Counted from the first letter of the stretch, positions 16,539 through 26,328 are shown. The stretch is 64,000 bases of DNA from Shewanella sp. UCD-KL12 (GCF_001957125.1 NZ_MPHJ01000018.1:1-64000); one strand, 5' to 3'. Notes: generated from the letters alone by a model not told the origin. Translations and numbers: made by a program.

Positions 16539-17292
16539 AGCTGTATTTAAATTGTGCCTTTGGTGGATGGTAATTGTTGAAGCTAATTGCTGACAAGAGA
16601 TACTTGACTAATTTAGTCGGGAATTGACCTTTTCATGATATAGATTAAGTTTTGATTGAAACACAGACATAAAAAACCAGCCGAAGCTGCTTCTTATATA
16701 GCAAAGTATGAATGATTTAGTTTATGTCATAGGTTGCTCTTAAGTGGTTTAAGCGCTGATAGTTAGGGCATAGACTTGGCTGTATTTTAAGTACTAATGA
16801 GCGAGTGTTGTATGAAGTGCCTCTTAGAGTAATGGCGGTAAAGTCCCAGCTTAAAGCCACTGCGATTTTAGACGATTAAGTGTTAGACATTAGGTGTCAA
16901 TTAAAGGCTGGGTAAGCATTCTATCCAGATGTATCCCTTATCTAGGTCAGGGCTATGGCTGAAGAATGTCGCTCTTGGTTAGCTAAGGTGGGCGATCCAA
17001 GATAACGCTTTGTATAGTAAAGATAAAGTCTTAGTACCTGTTACAGGTGAGCAGGCATAATCATCCCTTTATTGGACGCTTCCAATTTGATCAAACTGAG
17101 TCTATTCGCTGAATGATAGTTTTGTACGCATAATCCGAAGCATCTTGTTCACGGCACCCAAAACTGACGGTACAGGTCATTTAAACTGAGCAAATTTGAA
17201 TTTCTCTAATTCATGGGTTTAGTTTATTTTCTGCCACATACTGCCTTCATCGCGTTAACACGCTAACAATATACTTGCCTGTTGGAGGCCTT
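16539..17292. other. Long non-coding stretch with a possible decayed gene
   Basis: About 750 bp without an intact gene. One forward frame near 16930-17060 reads NALYSKDKVLVPVTGEQA before a stop and looks protein-like, but it is broken by an in-frame stop upstream. It may be a remnant of a lost gene; I cannot assign a family. The end of the region should hold the esterase promoter. Confidence 0.35.
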
Positions 17293-18327
17293 ATGAAAGC
17301 AATCGTATTTAACCTGTTACCTACTTTAGCGCTGAGTGCGTCAATAACCAGTTCAATGGCGGTTGCCAGTCAAGTGGCTGCCCCAACTCCGATCGGCGTA
17401 TCGCCAGAGTTTAGTCAGATATTATCTGAACGAGTTGCACCACCAATGGTTGTGCCTGCGCCGGAAACAGTGCAGCAATGGAAGGCATTCCAAAAGAAGT
17501 TTGATGCCCCAGGAATTGCGCAGGGTAAAGCCATGGCGGAAAAACATCAGGTGAGTTACAAGCAGCAGAAAATAGCAGGTGTTGATACGTTTGTGCTGAA
17601 ACCAAAAAATATTGCTAAACAGAACGAGCAGCGTTTGTTTGTGCACCTCCATGGCGGCGCATTTGTGTTTGGTGGGCAAGAGTCAGCACTGCGTGAAGCG
17701 GTATGGATAGCCAATGGCCTAGGGGTTAAAGTGGTGTCGATTGACTACCGTAAACCTCCGCTGCATGCGTACCCAGCGGCGCTAGAAGACAGTGTTGCGG
17801 TATGGCAAGCGCTACTAGAAGATCATGACCCGCAATCGATGGCACTATTTGGCACATCTGCAGGGGGCAACTTAACTTTGGCCACCACATTGAAGTTGCA
17901 GCAACATGATCTTCCGCTACCAGCGGCAATATTTGCGGGTACACCAGCCACAGATTTAGAGCATACTACTGACAGTTGGTACACCTTTAAAGGGTTAGAT
18001 CCTCTCGGACAGCGTGATGGTTTAGTGCAAGGTGCGATGGATCTTTATGCCGGTGACACACCACTGAGCGACCCGTTATTGTCACCAGTGAATGCCGATA
18101 TTGATAAGTTTCCGCCGACTGTATTAATTTCGGGCACCCGTGACTTGCTGCTAAGTGACACGGTTCGCATGCACAGACTACTGCGCGCTGCTGACGTTGA
18201 CGCCCAGCTTCACATCTATGACGGCCAATCCCATGGTGATTACATGTTAGGCATGGTGACACCATTTCCAGAGTCTGATGATGCGATAAGAGAGCTAAAC
18301 GCATTTTTTAATCTGCACCTGAAATAA
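17293..18327 (+). CDS. Secreted alpha/beta hydrolase (HSL-type esterase)
   Basis: 344 residues. A signal peptide (about 1-25, ending near SMAVASQ) indicates export. The oxyanion-hole motif HLHGGAFVFGG and the nucleophile motif GTSAGG place it in the hormone-sensitive-lipase/type IV esterase group; the catalytic Asp is likely in ISGTRDLLLSD and the His in GQSHGDYM. The natural substrate is unknown. GGAGG four bases before the ATG at 17293 fixes the start. A strong terminator follows, so the gene seems to be transcribed alone. Confidence 0.9.
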   Translation: MKAIVFNLLPTLALSASITSSMAVASQVAAPTPIGVSPEFSQILSERVAPPMVVPAPETVQQWKAFQKKFDAPGIAQGKAMAEKHQVSYKQQKIAGVDTFVLKPKNIAKQNEQRLFVHLHGGAFVFGGQESALREAVWIANGLGVKVVSIDYRKPPLHAYPAALEDSVAVWQALLEDHDPQSMALFGTSAGGNLTLATTLKLQQHDLPLPAAIFAGTPATDLEHTTDSWYTFKGLDPLGQRDGLVQGAMDLYAGDTPLSDPLLSPVNADIDKFPPTVLISGTRDLLLSDTVRMHRLLRAADVDAQLHIYDGQSHGDYMLGMVTPFPESDDAIRELNAFFNLHLK

Positions 18328-18335
18328 CCACTATT

Positions 18336-18364
18336 AACAAGGCTACCCAATCGGTAGCCTTGTT
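18336..18364 (+). terminator. Terminator after the esterase gene
   Basis: A 12-bp perfect stem AACAAGGCTACC / GGTAGCCTTGTT with a 5-nt loop, just after the stop. The tail is only moderately T-rich. Confidence 0.8.
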
Positions 18365-18453
18365 CATTTCAACGTCAGGACTAGCGTGCAGAGTCGACGG
18401 TATCGCTAGTATTTAGTCCAAATTATGATTTAACCACAGATAAAGGAGTGGTC

Positions 18454-20238
18454 ATGGTAGCAGCGCGGTGGCTAAGTTTTAGCTTGGTTTTGTGGCTATG
18501 CAGCGGTAATGTTCTGGCAGCGAATGATCGCTACTTGGCCGATACCCGCAGCCCCCAAGCCAGCCTAAATAGTTTTGTCCACTTCTCTGATATTGTGATT
18601 CAGCATTGGCTCAACGAGCAATTAAGCCACCCTGAAGCACAACATGCACTAGAGCAAACGCTGCGTACCATGGACTTATCTTTGGTCGCCAACCGAAGTC
18701 GCACAGTGGTGGTGATGGAGCGAGTTGTATTACTGCGGGAGGTCATCGACAGAATTGATCCCACAAGCCTTGCTGATGCGCCTGATGTTGCCATGGTTAA
18801 TGCCAACGAGCTAACAAGTTGGCGGTTATCGCAAACCGACTTGTTAATTTCTCAATCGGTTAGCAGCGACAGAAATGGTCAATTTCGCTTTTCGGCCAAT
18901 ACCGTAGCGCAACTGCCACGCTGGTATCGACAGATGTCGGCACTGCCTTATGTGATGGAAGAGCGAGCCGATCTGTATCTGATTCTTTTGGTCAGCCCTG
19001 GACCACTGTTTTCCAAGCAATTAGTTGAGTCTTTGCCCAGTTCATTCAACCAACTTTATGGACCGCTGCCGGCTTGGCAGTGGCTGGCTATCTTGTTGGT
19101 GATACTTAGTTGTAAGTTATGTATTCAGGTCTGTTTTATGTTGGGGCGGCGTTGGAATAATCACTGGCAGCAAAAAAGCATTAAATGGAAACTGGGTAAG
19201 CTGCTGGCACTGGTGGGTATTGTTATCATCCTCGCAGTGACGCGGAGGGTGATAGATGATGGCATTTGGATCACCGGTCAAGTTTATCAGTTTTTCTCGT
19301 CGTTATTTTTGATTGGCCAGTTCTTCTTTATTTCATGGCTTATCATGGCTACATTTAACTATTTTGCCACCATTTTTGTGTTTAAAAAACACCAAGGTCG
19401 TCATGTAGACTCGTCTTTGTTGATCGTAATAGCACGGATAGCGGGGGGACTGACTATTGCACTATTGGGCATTTATGTCATTGAGTTTATGGGGGTCTCT
19501 ATTTCGCCCATTTTAGCAGGTCTTGGTGTGGGGGGCTTGGCTGTGGCCCTCGCGATTCGGCCAGTGCTAGAAAATGTCATCAATGGTCTAACTTTGTATG
19601 CCGATGGGGGCATAAAAATTGGTGAAATGTGCCGCTATGGTGACAATTTAGGTACTATTGAAAGTATTGGCTTGCGCTCCACCCGTATTCGCACCTTAGA
19701 GCGTTCGCTGATCACTATTCCCAATTCAGAGTTTGCCAATATGGAAGTTGATAATCTAGAGCGGCGTGATAAACGTCGTATGGAGCATGTGTTTCGTTTT
19801 CGGGCCGAATTGAGCCAAGATCAACTGCGCTTATTACTGGTTAATACTCGTCGTGTATTACTGCAACACCCAATGCTTGAAGAAGATCCGGTGCGAGTCA
19901 GGTTTATGGGGGTCGGCGAGTTTGCTTTTCTTATTAACGTAGTATGCTATATCAAATGCCGCGATAATGAAGAGTTTATGGCGGTGCAAGAGGATGTGCT
20001 GTTTATGGTGATGCGCCAAGTTGAGCTGGTGGGTGCACAGTTGGCGTTCTCTAATCAGTATCAGTTTGCGGGTAAGCTGGCGGCCATTGATGAGCAAGAT
20101 AAACAAAAAGCTAAAGAGACCGTGCAGAATTGGCACGATAACCATAACTTCCCGTTTCCTGACTTTAGTGCTGAATATCGCTATGAGATTAAAGATACTA
20201 TTATGTATCCGGCTAATACGGCTGCAACAAGGCAGTAA
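18454..20238 (+). CDS. MscS-family mechanosensitive channel
   Basis: 594 residues. A signal peptide (1-24, ending NVLAAND) is followed by a periplasmic domain of about 180 residues. Membrane segments lie between about 205 and 370. The MscS core is clear: pore helix GLGVGGLAVALAI, then the beta domain with YADGGIKIGEMCRYGDN and the motif LERSLITIPNSEFANMEVDN. It would release solutes during osmotic down-shock. AGGAG five bases before the ATG at 18454 sets the start. It is convergent with the LysR gene. Confidence 0.93.
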   Translation: MVAARWLSFSLVLWLCSGNVLAANDRYLADTRSPQASLNSFVHFSDIVIQHWLNEQLSHPEAQHALEQTLRTMDLSLVANRSRTVVVMERVVLLREVIDRIDPTSLADAPDVAMVNANELTSWRLSQTDLLISQSVSSDRNGQFRFSANTVAQLPRWYRQMSALPYVMEERADLYLILLVSPGPLFSKQLVESLPSSFNQLYGPLPAWQWLAILLVILSCKLCIQVCFMLGRRWNNHWQQKSIKWKLGKLLALVGIVIILAVTRRVIDDGIWITGQVYQFFSSLFLIGQFFFISWLIMATFNYFATIFVFKKHQGRHVDSSLLIVIARIAGGLTIALLGIYVIEFMGVSISPILAGLGVGGLAVALAIRPVLENVINGLTLYADGGIKIGEMCRYGDNLGTIESIGLRSTRIRTLERSLITIPNSEFANMEVDNLERRDKRRMEHVFRFRAELSQDQLRLLLVNTRRVLLQHPMLEEDPVRVRFMGVGEFAFLINVVCYIKCRDNEEFMAVQEDVLFMVMRQVELVGAQLAFSNQYQFAGKLAAIDEQDKQKAKETVQNWHDNHNFPFPDFSAEYRYEIKDTIMYPANTAATRQ

Positions 20239-20246
20239 TCAACTGG

Positions 20247-21173
20247 CTAATCAGGTTCAATTAAATCGGTGAAATAACCTTGCACGACTTCATGTAGCAA
20301 CTGGTTGAGTGGAAAGCCGCGTTTAGATTGTAGGTAGCCGCCACAAAAATGGATATGGCGATAAGCCGCTTCTACTGGAGGCAATGGATAGAAAGCCAAA
20401 TCATCATCGGTATCAGCCACAAAACTGCTGCCATATAATATGGCATCTGAGTTTTTCAATTTGTTGATCAGCACTCGCACACTGTGTGTGGCGAGCACGA
20501 TATTAGCTTGATGACCTTTCTTCAGATAAATATCTTCTATGGGGGCGCGCTTGGTATTTATGCCATCAACCATAATACGGGTAATTGGCAGTTCTTTTAT
20601 CAAATCCCAATTACTACCTTGACTGAGTACAGGATGCTGCTTACGGGCGATGATGCCCATTGTGACTTCTTTTAGTCGGTGTTGGTAGATCTCTTGTGGC
20701 AATGGATAACCAGAGAAGTGCAACAGATAGTCTATCTCACCACTGAGTACTTGTGCCAGTGAGTTTTCTTGCCAATAAACCAAATTGAATTTAGCCTTAG
20801 GCAGGTGTTGACGCAACGCATCAAAAATACGCTCACCATAGAGTTCAAGAAAATAGATATGCATAGCAATCGTGACGCAGCCCGTAAATGCGGATGGGTC
20901 AAAGTTGCGATAAGATTCAACGACTTTAGTGATGGGAGTGAACATTTCATCTGCAGCTTCGGCGAGTTTTTCAGCCAGCTCTGATGGCTCGACACCGTGG
21001 GCTTTGCGAATGAACAACTGATCACCGAAAGTCTCTCGTAATTTTGCCAGCCCACGGCTGACACTGGTTTGCGAGATGCCTAATTTATCTGCCGCAGCAT
21101 GGGTATTGCGAGTTTCAACGACGGCTTTAAGCAGTTTTAACAGGTTTAAATCTAAGTCTTGAATGTCTTTCAT
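20247..21173 (-). CDS. LysR-family transcriptional regulator
   Basis: About 308 residues. The N-terminal winged helix-turn-helix reads DLNLLKLLKAVVETRNTHAAADKLGISQTSVSRGLAKLRETFGDQLF in segments, which is typical of the NodD/SyrM-like LysR branch. The C-terminal part is a periplasmic-binding-protein-like effector domain. The start could be the ATG at 21173 (family-like MKDIQDLDLN) or at 21188; neither has a strong ribosome binding site. The targets are unknown; it lies between the MscS gene (8 bp, convergent) and a repeat-rich spacer. Confidence 0.92.
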   Translation of the reverse strand: MKDIQDLDLNLLKLLKAVVETRNTHAAADKLGISQTSVSRGLAKLRETFGDQLFIRKAHGVEPSELAEKLAEAADEMFTPITKVVESYRNFDPSAFTGCVTIAMHIYFLELYGERIFDALRQHLPKAKFNLVYWQENSLAQVLSGEIDYLLHFSGYPLPQEIYQHRLKEVTMGIIARKQHPVLSQGSNWDLIKELPITRIMVDGINTKRAPIEDIYLKKGHQANIVLATHSVRVLINKLKNSDAILYGSSFVADTDDDLAFYPLPPVEAAYRHIHFCGGYLQSKRGFPLNQLLHEVVQGYFTDLIEPD

Positions 21174-21317
21174 TGAACGATAACCCATCCTCGTAGAGAC
21201 AACTTGTTAGCTAAGTAGACTTAGCATAAGGGAAATATATGTTGTTTGAAATATACATTAGCACGAATTAATTTGCCGCTCATGTTTTCAGGGGCACCCT
21301 AGCTGGCAGAGTAATGA

Positions 21318-21340
21318 GCAGGCAGGCAGGCAGGCAGGCA
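21318..21340. repeat. Tetranucleotide repeat (GGCA)5
   Basis: Five perfect GGCA units at 21321-21340, preceded by a partial one. They lie about 145 bp upstream of the LysR start, outside any gene. Such tracts can slip during replication. Confidence 0.9.
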
Positions 21341-21533
21341 CAAATTACGCTAATCAGTATAAGGGTTGGTCGCTAAGTGAGAGGGGAGTGTTACTGCGGC
21401 AAGGTCAATATATGCTCCTCGGTAACGGCTACGTGATTCTCGATAATCACGCCAGCATAATTCTAGCTTCGACCATCCCTAGTCTCGTACCACCTATCCA
21501 TATAGTCGTGCACTAATGACATTCACTCATATC

Positions 21534-21578
21534 TGACCTCCAAGGGTGGAGGAAATGTCTTATGAATGTCAGGAACAT
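21534..21578. repeat. Dispersed repeat copy 1 (CCTCC...GGAGG hairpin family)
   Basis: Begins with a CCTCC / GGAGG hairpin and ends with ATGTCAGGAACAT. A related copy lies at 34941-34985 beside rho. The short frame at 21566 starts inside this repeat. Confidence 0.7.
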
Positions 21579-21799
21579 ACAAGGCCATGTGGTTTGCAGC
21601 GAGTGAGAAGGATAGTTATTTTACCCTTAAGATAGTTAACACTGCAGCAGAACCACTAAAACTCTCCATCGTGGTGCGTTTTGGGCTGTCTATTCCTGTG
21701 TTGAGTCGTTTCACAAGGGAACAACCATTGTTGCAGTCATTCGCCTTGAATGAGCTGACCCAAAATGTGCAGAGTAAAACCATCTCTTATACGGGTTGA
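21566..21799 (+). pseudogene. Possible gene fragment, C-terminal beta-domain-like
   Basis: 77 codons. The first nine codons come from a dispersed repeat, so the apparent start is not native. The rest (ASEKDSYFTLKIVNTAAEPL and onward) resembles the C-terminal beta-sandwich of glycosidases such as alpha-L-arabinofuranosidases, as far as one can judge by eye. It is probably a remnant of a deleted gene. The family call is weak. Confidence 0.35.
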
Positions 21800-21857
21800 T
21801 ATGAGGTTTTACTACTGTTCATTTTCAATACTCAGCGGTGAAACCTATAGGTGAGTG

Positions 21858-22508
21858 TTACAGGGTGGCTGCAATCTCTTGTACAACTTCAGACATACCT
21901 GCAGTAAAGAACTGCACACCCATGCAAATAAGCAAGAAGCCCATAATACGCGTGAAGGCATTGATACCGCTTTCACCCAGTAATTTTTGCAGTGGGTAGG
22001 CCATGCTCAGTGTCAATGCGGCGATAGCGGCAACAATGGCAAAACCAATAATGACACCACTATAGATGCTCCAGCTAGCCAAAGGCTGCTGGTCAGAGGC
22101 AATTTCGGCAGCCAAACTGATGATTAATGCCATGGTGCCAGGGCCACATAATGATGGAATAGTCAGTGGCACTAGGGCAATAGAGCCTTTGCTATTAGGG
22201 CACTCATCGACAGTGGGTTTGGGGAATAGCATGTTAAAGCCAATCACCATAATGATCATGCCACCACCGAGTCTCAGGCTTGGAATTGAAATACTAAATA
22301 TTTCCAGTATTGAAGTACCGATTAAAAAGGTAATTGTGAGCGCGAAAAACAGGTAGACCCCCACAGTTTTAGACACTTGAGTCATGTACTGTTTGTCTTT
22401 GCCTTTGCTAAGCCCCAAAAATATTGACGCGGTAGTGGGGGGATTCATTATAGGCAGTAGGCCAATAACGGTTAAGGTTAAATAGGTGAGCAGGGTTTCT
22501 ATATGCAT
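21858..22508 (-). CDS. MarC-family integral membrane protein
   Basis: 216 residues with about six membrane segments. The segments LLPIMNPPTTASIFLGLSKG and PLTIPSLCGPGTMALI are typical of MarC/YchE/YhgN proteins, whose transport substrate is not settled. The frame extends further upstream into the mgtE end, but GAGGA seven bases before the ATG at 22508 and the family N-terminus favour this start. It lies 25 bp after mgtE and is probably co-transcribed. Confidence 0.93.
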   Translation of the reverse strand: MHIETLLTYLTLTVIGLLPIMNPPTTASIFLGLSKGKDKQYMTQVSKTVGVYLFFALTITFLIGTSILEIFSISIPSLRLGGGMIIMVIGFNMLFPKPTVDECPNSKGSIALVPLTIPSLCGPGTMALIISLAAEIASDQQPLASWSIYSGVIIGFAIVAAIAALTLSMAYPLQKLLGESGINAFTRIMGFLLICMGVQFFTAGMSEVVQEIAATL

Positions 22509-22533
22509 CGATGAGTCCTCTGAATTTATAGAG

Positions 22534-23925
22534 TTAGAGTAAAAATATTTGGCACAAAAACAGCACGCTGAAAAAAGCGATAGCATCGGTCAGTGTGGTG
22601 AGTATCGGGCTGGATAACATTGCCGGATCCAGATTGAAGCGTTTAAGTAACAGGGGTAAGCAGCCACCGAGAATGGCGGCTAATGTGGAGGATATTGTGT
22701 AGGCAACCGCAATCACGATAGGCAGCCCTATATCGATAGGTTGCTGGGTGATGAACAGCAATATGGCGATAATCGCGCCTAAAATTAAGCCATTGATGGC
22801 CCCGATAGGCAGCTCTTTGGAGGCCACAAATAGCAGATCTTTATAGCTGATGTGCCCCAGCGATAGCTCGCGTATCGACACTGCGACCGCTTGATTGCCT
22901 GCTGCACCAGATAGGTTGGCCACTAACGGCAAAATGGCAGCAAGTAATGTGATCTGCTCAATCAAGGGTTCAAAACGAGTAATAATTGAAATGGCGGCAT
23001 AGCTGAGAACCACCGACGGCAGTAGAAATGCGAGTCGACGAATATTACGGCTTAAGGTGGGCATATTGCGCTGTTCATCACCGCCAAAAACGCCGAAATT
23101 TTCCAATAACTGCTGTTGTGATTGCTCAAATAAGGCATGGTTGAGCTGATTACGGCCTACCACCCCAATTTGTAAGCCATTACTGTCTACCACTGGCAAA
23201 GTGGGATGAGCACTATTGTCCAGTTCATGGGTCAATGCCTGTAGCTCTAGTTCTGGTACGATGGCGATGATGCTCGGGTCCAAATGATCAATCAGCATCT
23301 CTTCTGGCGACAGCAGTAATATGTCATGTATTTTTACCGCGCCCAGATAACTGCCAAATTGGTCATGAAGATACACGTAGCGCCATTCAAACTTTTCGCT
23401 CAGTTGGCCTTTGTCCTGTAGCCGCTGCTGCAGCTCACTAACCTGGCTTAACCCTGGTACTTTGATTATGTCGTTGTTGCAAATCCCGCCCGCGTAATGA
23501 GCTGGGTAGGCAAGGCTTGCATATTCCTCATACTGACCGCTTGCGGGTAGGGCTTGCAGTAATTGTTTTTTAAGCGCCTTAGGGAGCAGTAGCAACAGCT
23601 TACGCCGCTCAGCCGAACGCAAGTGATGAAATAGCGAGCAAGCGCTAGTAAATGGCTGCCCTTCTATCAAAGCCACCTGTTGCTCTGTGGAGAGGTGATT
23701 AAACAGGTTAGTCGCTAGTTGTGGTGCGACTTGATTGAGCAAGTGCCAAAGCGCGATGAGTTCGTTAATCTCAAACCGGCGAAGCACTGACGCGAGATCG
23801 ATGGGTGCTGCAGCACTGATAAGTTCGAGGGTGCTAGCTTCATCAGCGTTAATCACTGCCATTAATAGTTGTTCACGCAGAGTGATAGCTTGCTCTGAAT
23901 GTAATGCAGGTGTGAGTATAGTCAT
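22534..23925 (-). CDS. mgtE: MgtE-type magnesium channel
   Basis: 463 residues. An N-terminal helical MgtE_N domain (about 20-140) is followed by a CBS-domain pair (about 145-265), a linker helix and five membrane segments (about 290-463). SGAAGNQAVAVSIRELSLG and the final LTTLTDAIAFFSVLFL match the pore region, with the conserved TDA aspartate. It would mediate Mg2+ uptake gated by cytosolic Mg2+. No M-box leader is visible; the gene follows dedA by 38 bp. Confidence 0.95.
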   Translation of the reverse strand: MTILTPALHSEQAITLREQLLMAVINADEASTLELISAAAPIDLASVLRRFEINELIALWHLLNQVAPQLATNLFNHLSTEQQVALIEGQPFTSACSLFHHLRSAERRKLLLLLPKALKKQLLQALPASGQYEEYASLAYPAHYAGGICNNDIIKVPGLSQVSELQQRLQDKGQLSEKFEWRYVYLHDQFGSYLGAVKIHDILLLSPEEMLIDHLDPSIIAIVPELELQALTHELDNSAHPTLPVVDSNGLQIGVVGRNQLNHALFEQSQQQLLENFGVFGGDEQRNMPTLSRNIRRLAFLLPSVVLSYAAISIITRFEPLIEQITLLAAILPLVANLSGAAGNQAVAVSIRELSLGHISYKDLLFVASKELPIGAINGLILGAIIAILLFITQQPIDIGLPIVIAVAYTISSTLAAILGGCLPLLLKRFNLDPAMLSSPILTTLTDAIAFFSVLFLCQIFLL

Positions 23926-23963
23926 CTTAGTTCCGTATTATTGCGCTGTGGATGCAATGTCGA

Positions 23964-24644
23964 TTAACGGTCATGTTGTTCGCTGGCTTGCAATGGTGTT
24001 TTTGCACTGCAGCTGCGCTTTAATACCCGTACGATGACGGTAAAAAAGGCAACTACCATTAGGCTAAAGCTGCCTATAATCAGCCACTTAGTGGCTAATG
24101 GCTGGTATTCATTGACTAGTGGGTGGTTGATCACCCAGTGGCCGACCATTAATAAACTCAATACCCAGTAAGCTGCACTTATCAAGCTGATAAATAGCGT
24201 ACGCCAAGGGTTTATGTGAGTGATGCCCATGAGCATAGGTGTCAGTACGCGTACAAAGGGCACAAAACGTGAGAAAAATAACGACAGTAAACCGTACTTA
24301 TTCAACAGTTTTTTGGCTTTAGGTAAAGCGTTGTTCGGTAAGCTGCGTTGTGCTTTATGCATCATGCGGCCATCTTGCAGCCAGTAGCCTTGAAAGTAGG
24401 CCAACATGGTGCCGCTAAACGCCGCTAAGGTGAGCAGGATAAACGCTGGGTAGAAGTCGATAAGCCCCATGCCTATCATGCCGCCAACAAATAACACGAG
24501 CCCGTCGCCAGGTAAGGGCAGAAAGAAAAAACTCGACTCCAAAAACAGTACTAAGGTCAGCAACAACAGCAACAGTAAGAAAGAAGGCATTGCCAACAAG
24601 GCGTCAAAGTCTTGCAGCCAGATTGCCGTTAACATGTCAGACAT
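23964..24644 (-). CDS. DedA-family membrane protein
   Basis: 226 residues. The DedA signature is visible in SSFFFLPLPGDGLVLFVGG and FFSRFVPFVRVLTPMLMG, with the conserved arginines. DedA proteins belong to the VTT/SNARE-associated fold; some act as undecaprenyl-phosphate or phospholipid flippases, others affect proton-motive force and drug tolerance. AAGGA five bases before the ATG at 24644 sets the start. It sits between a cation antiporter gene and mgtE. Confidence 0.92.
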   Translation of the reverse strand: MSDMLTAIWLQDFDALLAMPSFLLLLLLLTLVLFLESSFFFLPLPGDGLVLFVGGMIGMGLIDFYPAFILLTLAAFSGTMLAYFQGYWLQDGRMMHKAQRSLPNNALPKAKKLLNKYGLLSLFFSRFVPFVRVLTPMLMGITHINPWRTLFISLISAAYWVLSLLMVGHWVINHPLVNEYQPLATKWLIIGSFSLMVVAFFTVIVRVLKRSCSAKTPLQASEQHDR

Positions 24645-24706
24645 AGTTATCCTTAATCGATAGATTTGCCAGCTAGCACTGCCAGCTGGCAAGTTTGTAG
24701 CGGCAA

Positions 24707-25798
24707 TTAGTCAAACATCAAGATGATGTAGGCGAAGAATAGAACGAGGTGGGTAGCACCGTTTAAGGTATTGGTTTTACCGCTACTAAAGCTGACGATA
24801 CTCATCATTAAGGTTGCCATCAGCAGAACCATTTCCGCGGGACCTAATCCAAGTTGAATGGGTTCACCGACAAAGTGTGAAATAAACAGCACAGCAGGAA
24901 CGGTGAGCGCAATGGTAGCCAATACTGAACCGAAAAACAGATTCATTGCCCGTTGCAGTTGGTTGGTCAACGCCGCCTTAATGGCCCCCACGGCTTCAGG
25001 TGCCAATATTATTAGCGCGACAATCAGTCCTCCTAGCGCGGCAGGTGCGCCCATGACAGTGATACTGTCATTGATGGGGATGGCTAAGCCTTTGGCGAGC
25101 AGAATGACAACCAGTAAGTAACACACGAGCAGGATGCCATGGAAAGCGTTGCTGTTGAGCGGCCCGTGATGTTCATGCTCATCCAGATTATCGTTATCTA
25201 TGAAAAAGTGGGTGTGGCTGCGAGTTTGAATAAATATGAATACACCGTAGAGCGCGATAGAAACCAGCACTAGGGTCCAAGTTAGCCCAGCAGACATATT
25301 ACCTAGGGCGTCGGTACTGGTAAAGTTAGGCAGTACGAGGCATAAAATGGCCAACGGAATGATGGCCACCATGTAGGCTTTAATACCCTCTAAGTTGTAG
25401 CTTTGGGTGTGATATTTAATTCCGCCTATTAGCAGCGTGATACCGACAAAACCATTAAGGACCGCCATTATCACCGCAAACATGGTGTCACGAGCCAGTA
25501 CGGGATTAGCGTCGCCAGTTAACATTACCGATGATACCATAATCACTTCTAGGGAAATCACCGCTAAGGTCAAAATCAACGTGCCGTAGGGATCGCCGAG
25601 TTTAATCGCCAGCGCATCAGAGTGCCTAACCACAGCGAAAATCATCCGCATCACCACGTAAAATAATACTGCTGTGGTGAGCAGGTAAGGTACGATTGCC
25701 AGATTGGTAGCGAGCAGGTTCTCACCAATCAGCTTAAAAAAGATAATGGTTAATATGCCGAGTATTAGCGGATATTCACCTTTAAGTGCAGTAAACAT
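24707..25798 (-). CDS. chaA: Calcium (sodium)/proton antiporter, ChaA/Cax family
   Basis: 363 residues and about eleven membrane segments. The two internally related halves carry the cation-exchanger motifs LAVISLEVIMVSSVM and IILAPEAVGAIKAALTNQLQ with the key glutamates. A His/Asp/Glu-rich loop (FFIDNDNLDEHEHHG) links the halves. It should export Ca2+ or Na+ in exchange for protons. AGGA lies seven bases before the start. It heads the leftward cluster with dedA, mgtE and marC. Confidence 0.9.
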   Translation of the reverse strand: MFTALKGEYPLILGILTIIFFKLIGENLLATNLAIVPYLLTTAVLFYVVMRMIFAVVRHSDALAIKLGDPYGTLILTLAVISLEVIMVSSVMLTGDANPVLARDTMFAVIMAVLNGFVGITLLIGGIKYHTQSYNLEGIKAYMVAIIPLAILCLVLPNFTSTDALGNMSAGLTWTLVLVSIALYGVFIFIQTRSHTHFFIDNDNLDEHEHHGPLNSNAFHGILLVCYLLVVILLAKGLAIPINDSITVMGAPAALGGLIVALIILAPEAVGAIKAALTNQLQRAMNLFFGSVLATIALTVPAVLFISHFVGEPIQLGLGPAEMVLLMATLMMSIVSFSSGKTNTLNGATHLVLFFAYIILMFD

Positions 25799-26328
25799 TG
25801 TGGTTTCCTAAAGTTTATCAGCAAAGAGATCTAGAGGTTGGCCGGATTGCCTTGGGGACAGGTTAATCACTCAGTGTTGCTGTGCCTATGGTTTCCACAA
25901 ATTCATTTTTGCATTGGCTTGATGGTCAAATATGAACCTCTGTATTAGCGCTGGTGGCGTGTGTTGCTTCACTCTGTTGGTCGCTAGAGGGTATAAGCAT
26001 TCTTAGCGTCAACACTCCATCTTTGACATTCAAGTGGTTGTTCATTGAGCGCTGCTGTAAGAGGTGGATATTAAATTATTTAAATGTAGGTTTTACTAAA
26101 ATGGCTCACGTTTTCTTTCTGAAGAGTTGTTTTGCAGCCTTACCTACTGAGCCTGATGTTCTCTCATCGTCATAACTGTCATTTTTTAGTCATGATTTTG
26201 ATATTGATTGTGCTTACCTAGTTAGGTTGAGAATTTTATACGAAAGGGAGCTTTGTTTAATATAGGGGAGAGTTCAGGGATCTTTACCGAATAGATAGGA
26301 ATTGAAATTTCTGAGTAACATATAAACA
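25799..26328. other. Intergenic region chaA-fis
   Basis: About 530 bp. It should hold the promoter of the chaA-dedA-mgtE-marC cluster (reading left). A 73-codon frame at 25954-26175 has no family features. I looked for a manganese or magnesium riboswitch on the minus strand and saw none. Confidence 0.4.

Noticed and set aside
25954..26175. 73-codon frame upstream of the chaA-like gene
   Set aside because: Composition is not protein-like, no ribosome binding site, no family resemblance.
25799..26328. Mn2+ or Mg2+ riboswitch ahead of the chaA-dedA-mgtE cluster
   Set aside because: The minus strand was read for yybP-ykoY and M-box features; no matching conserved core was found.
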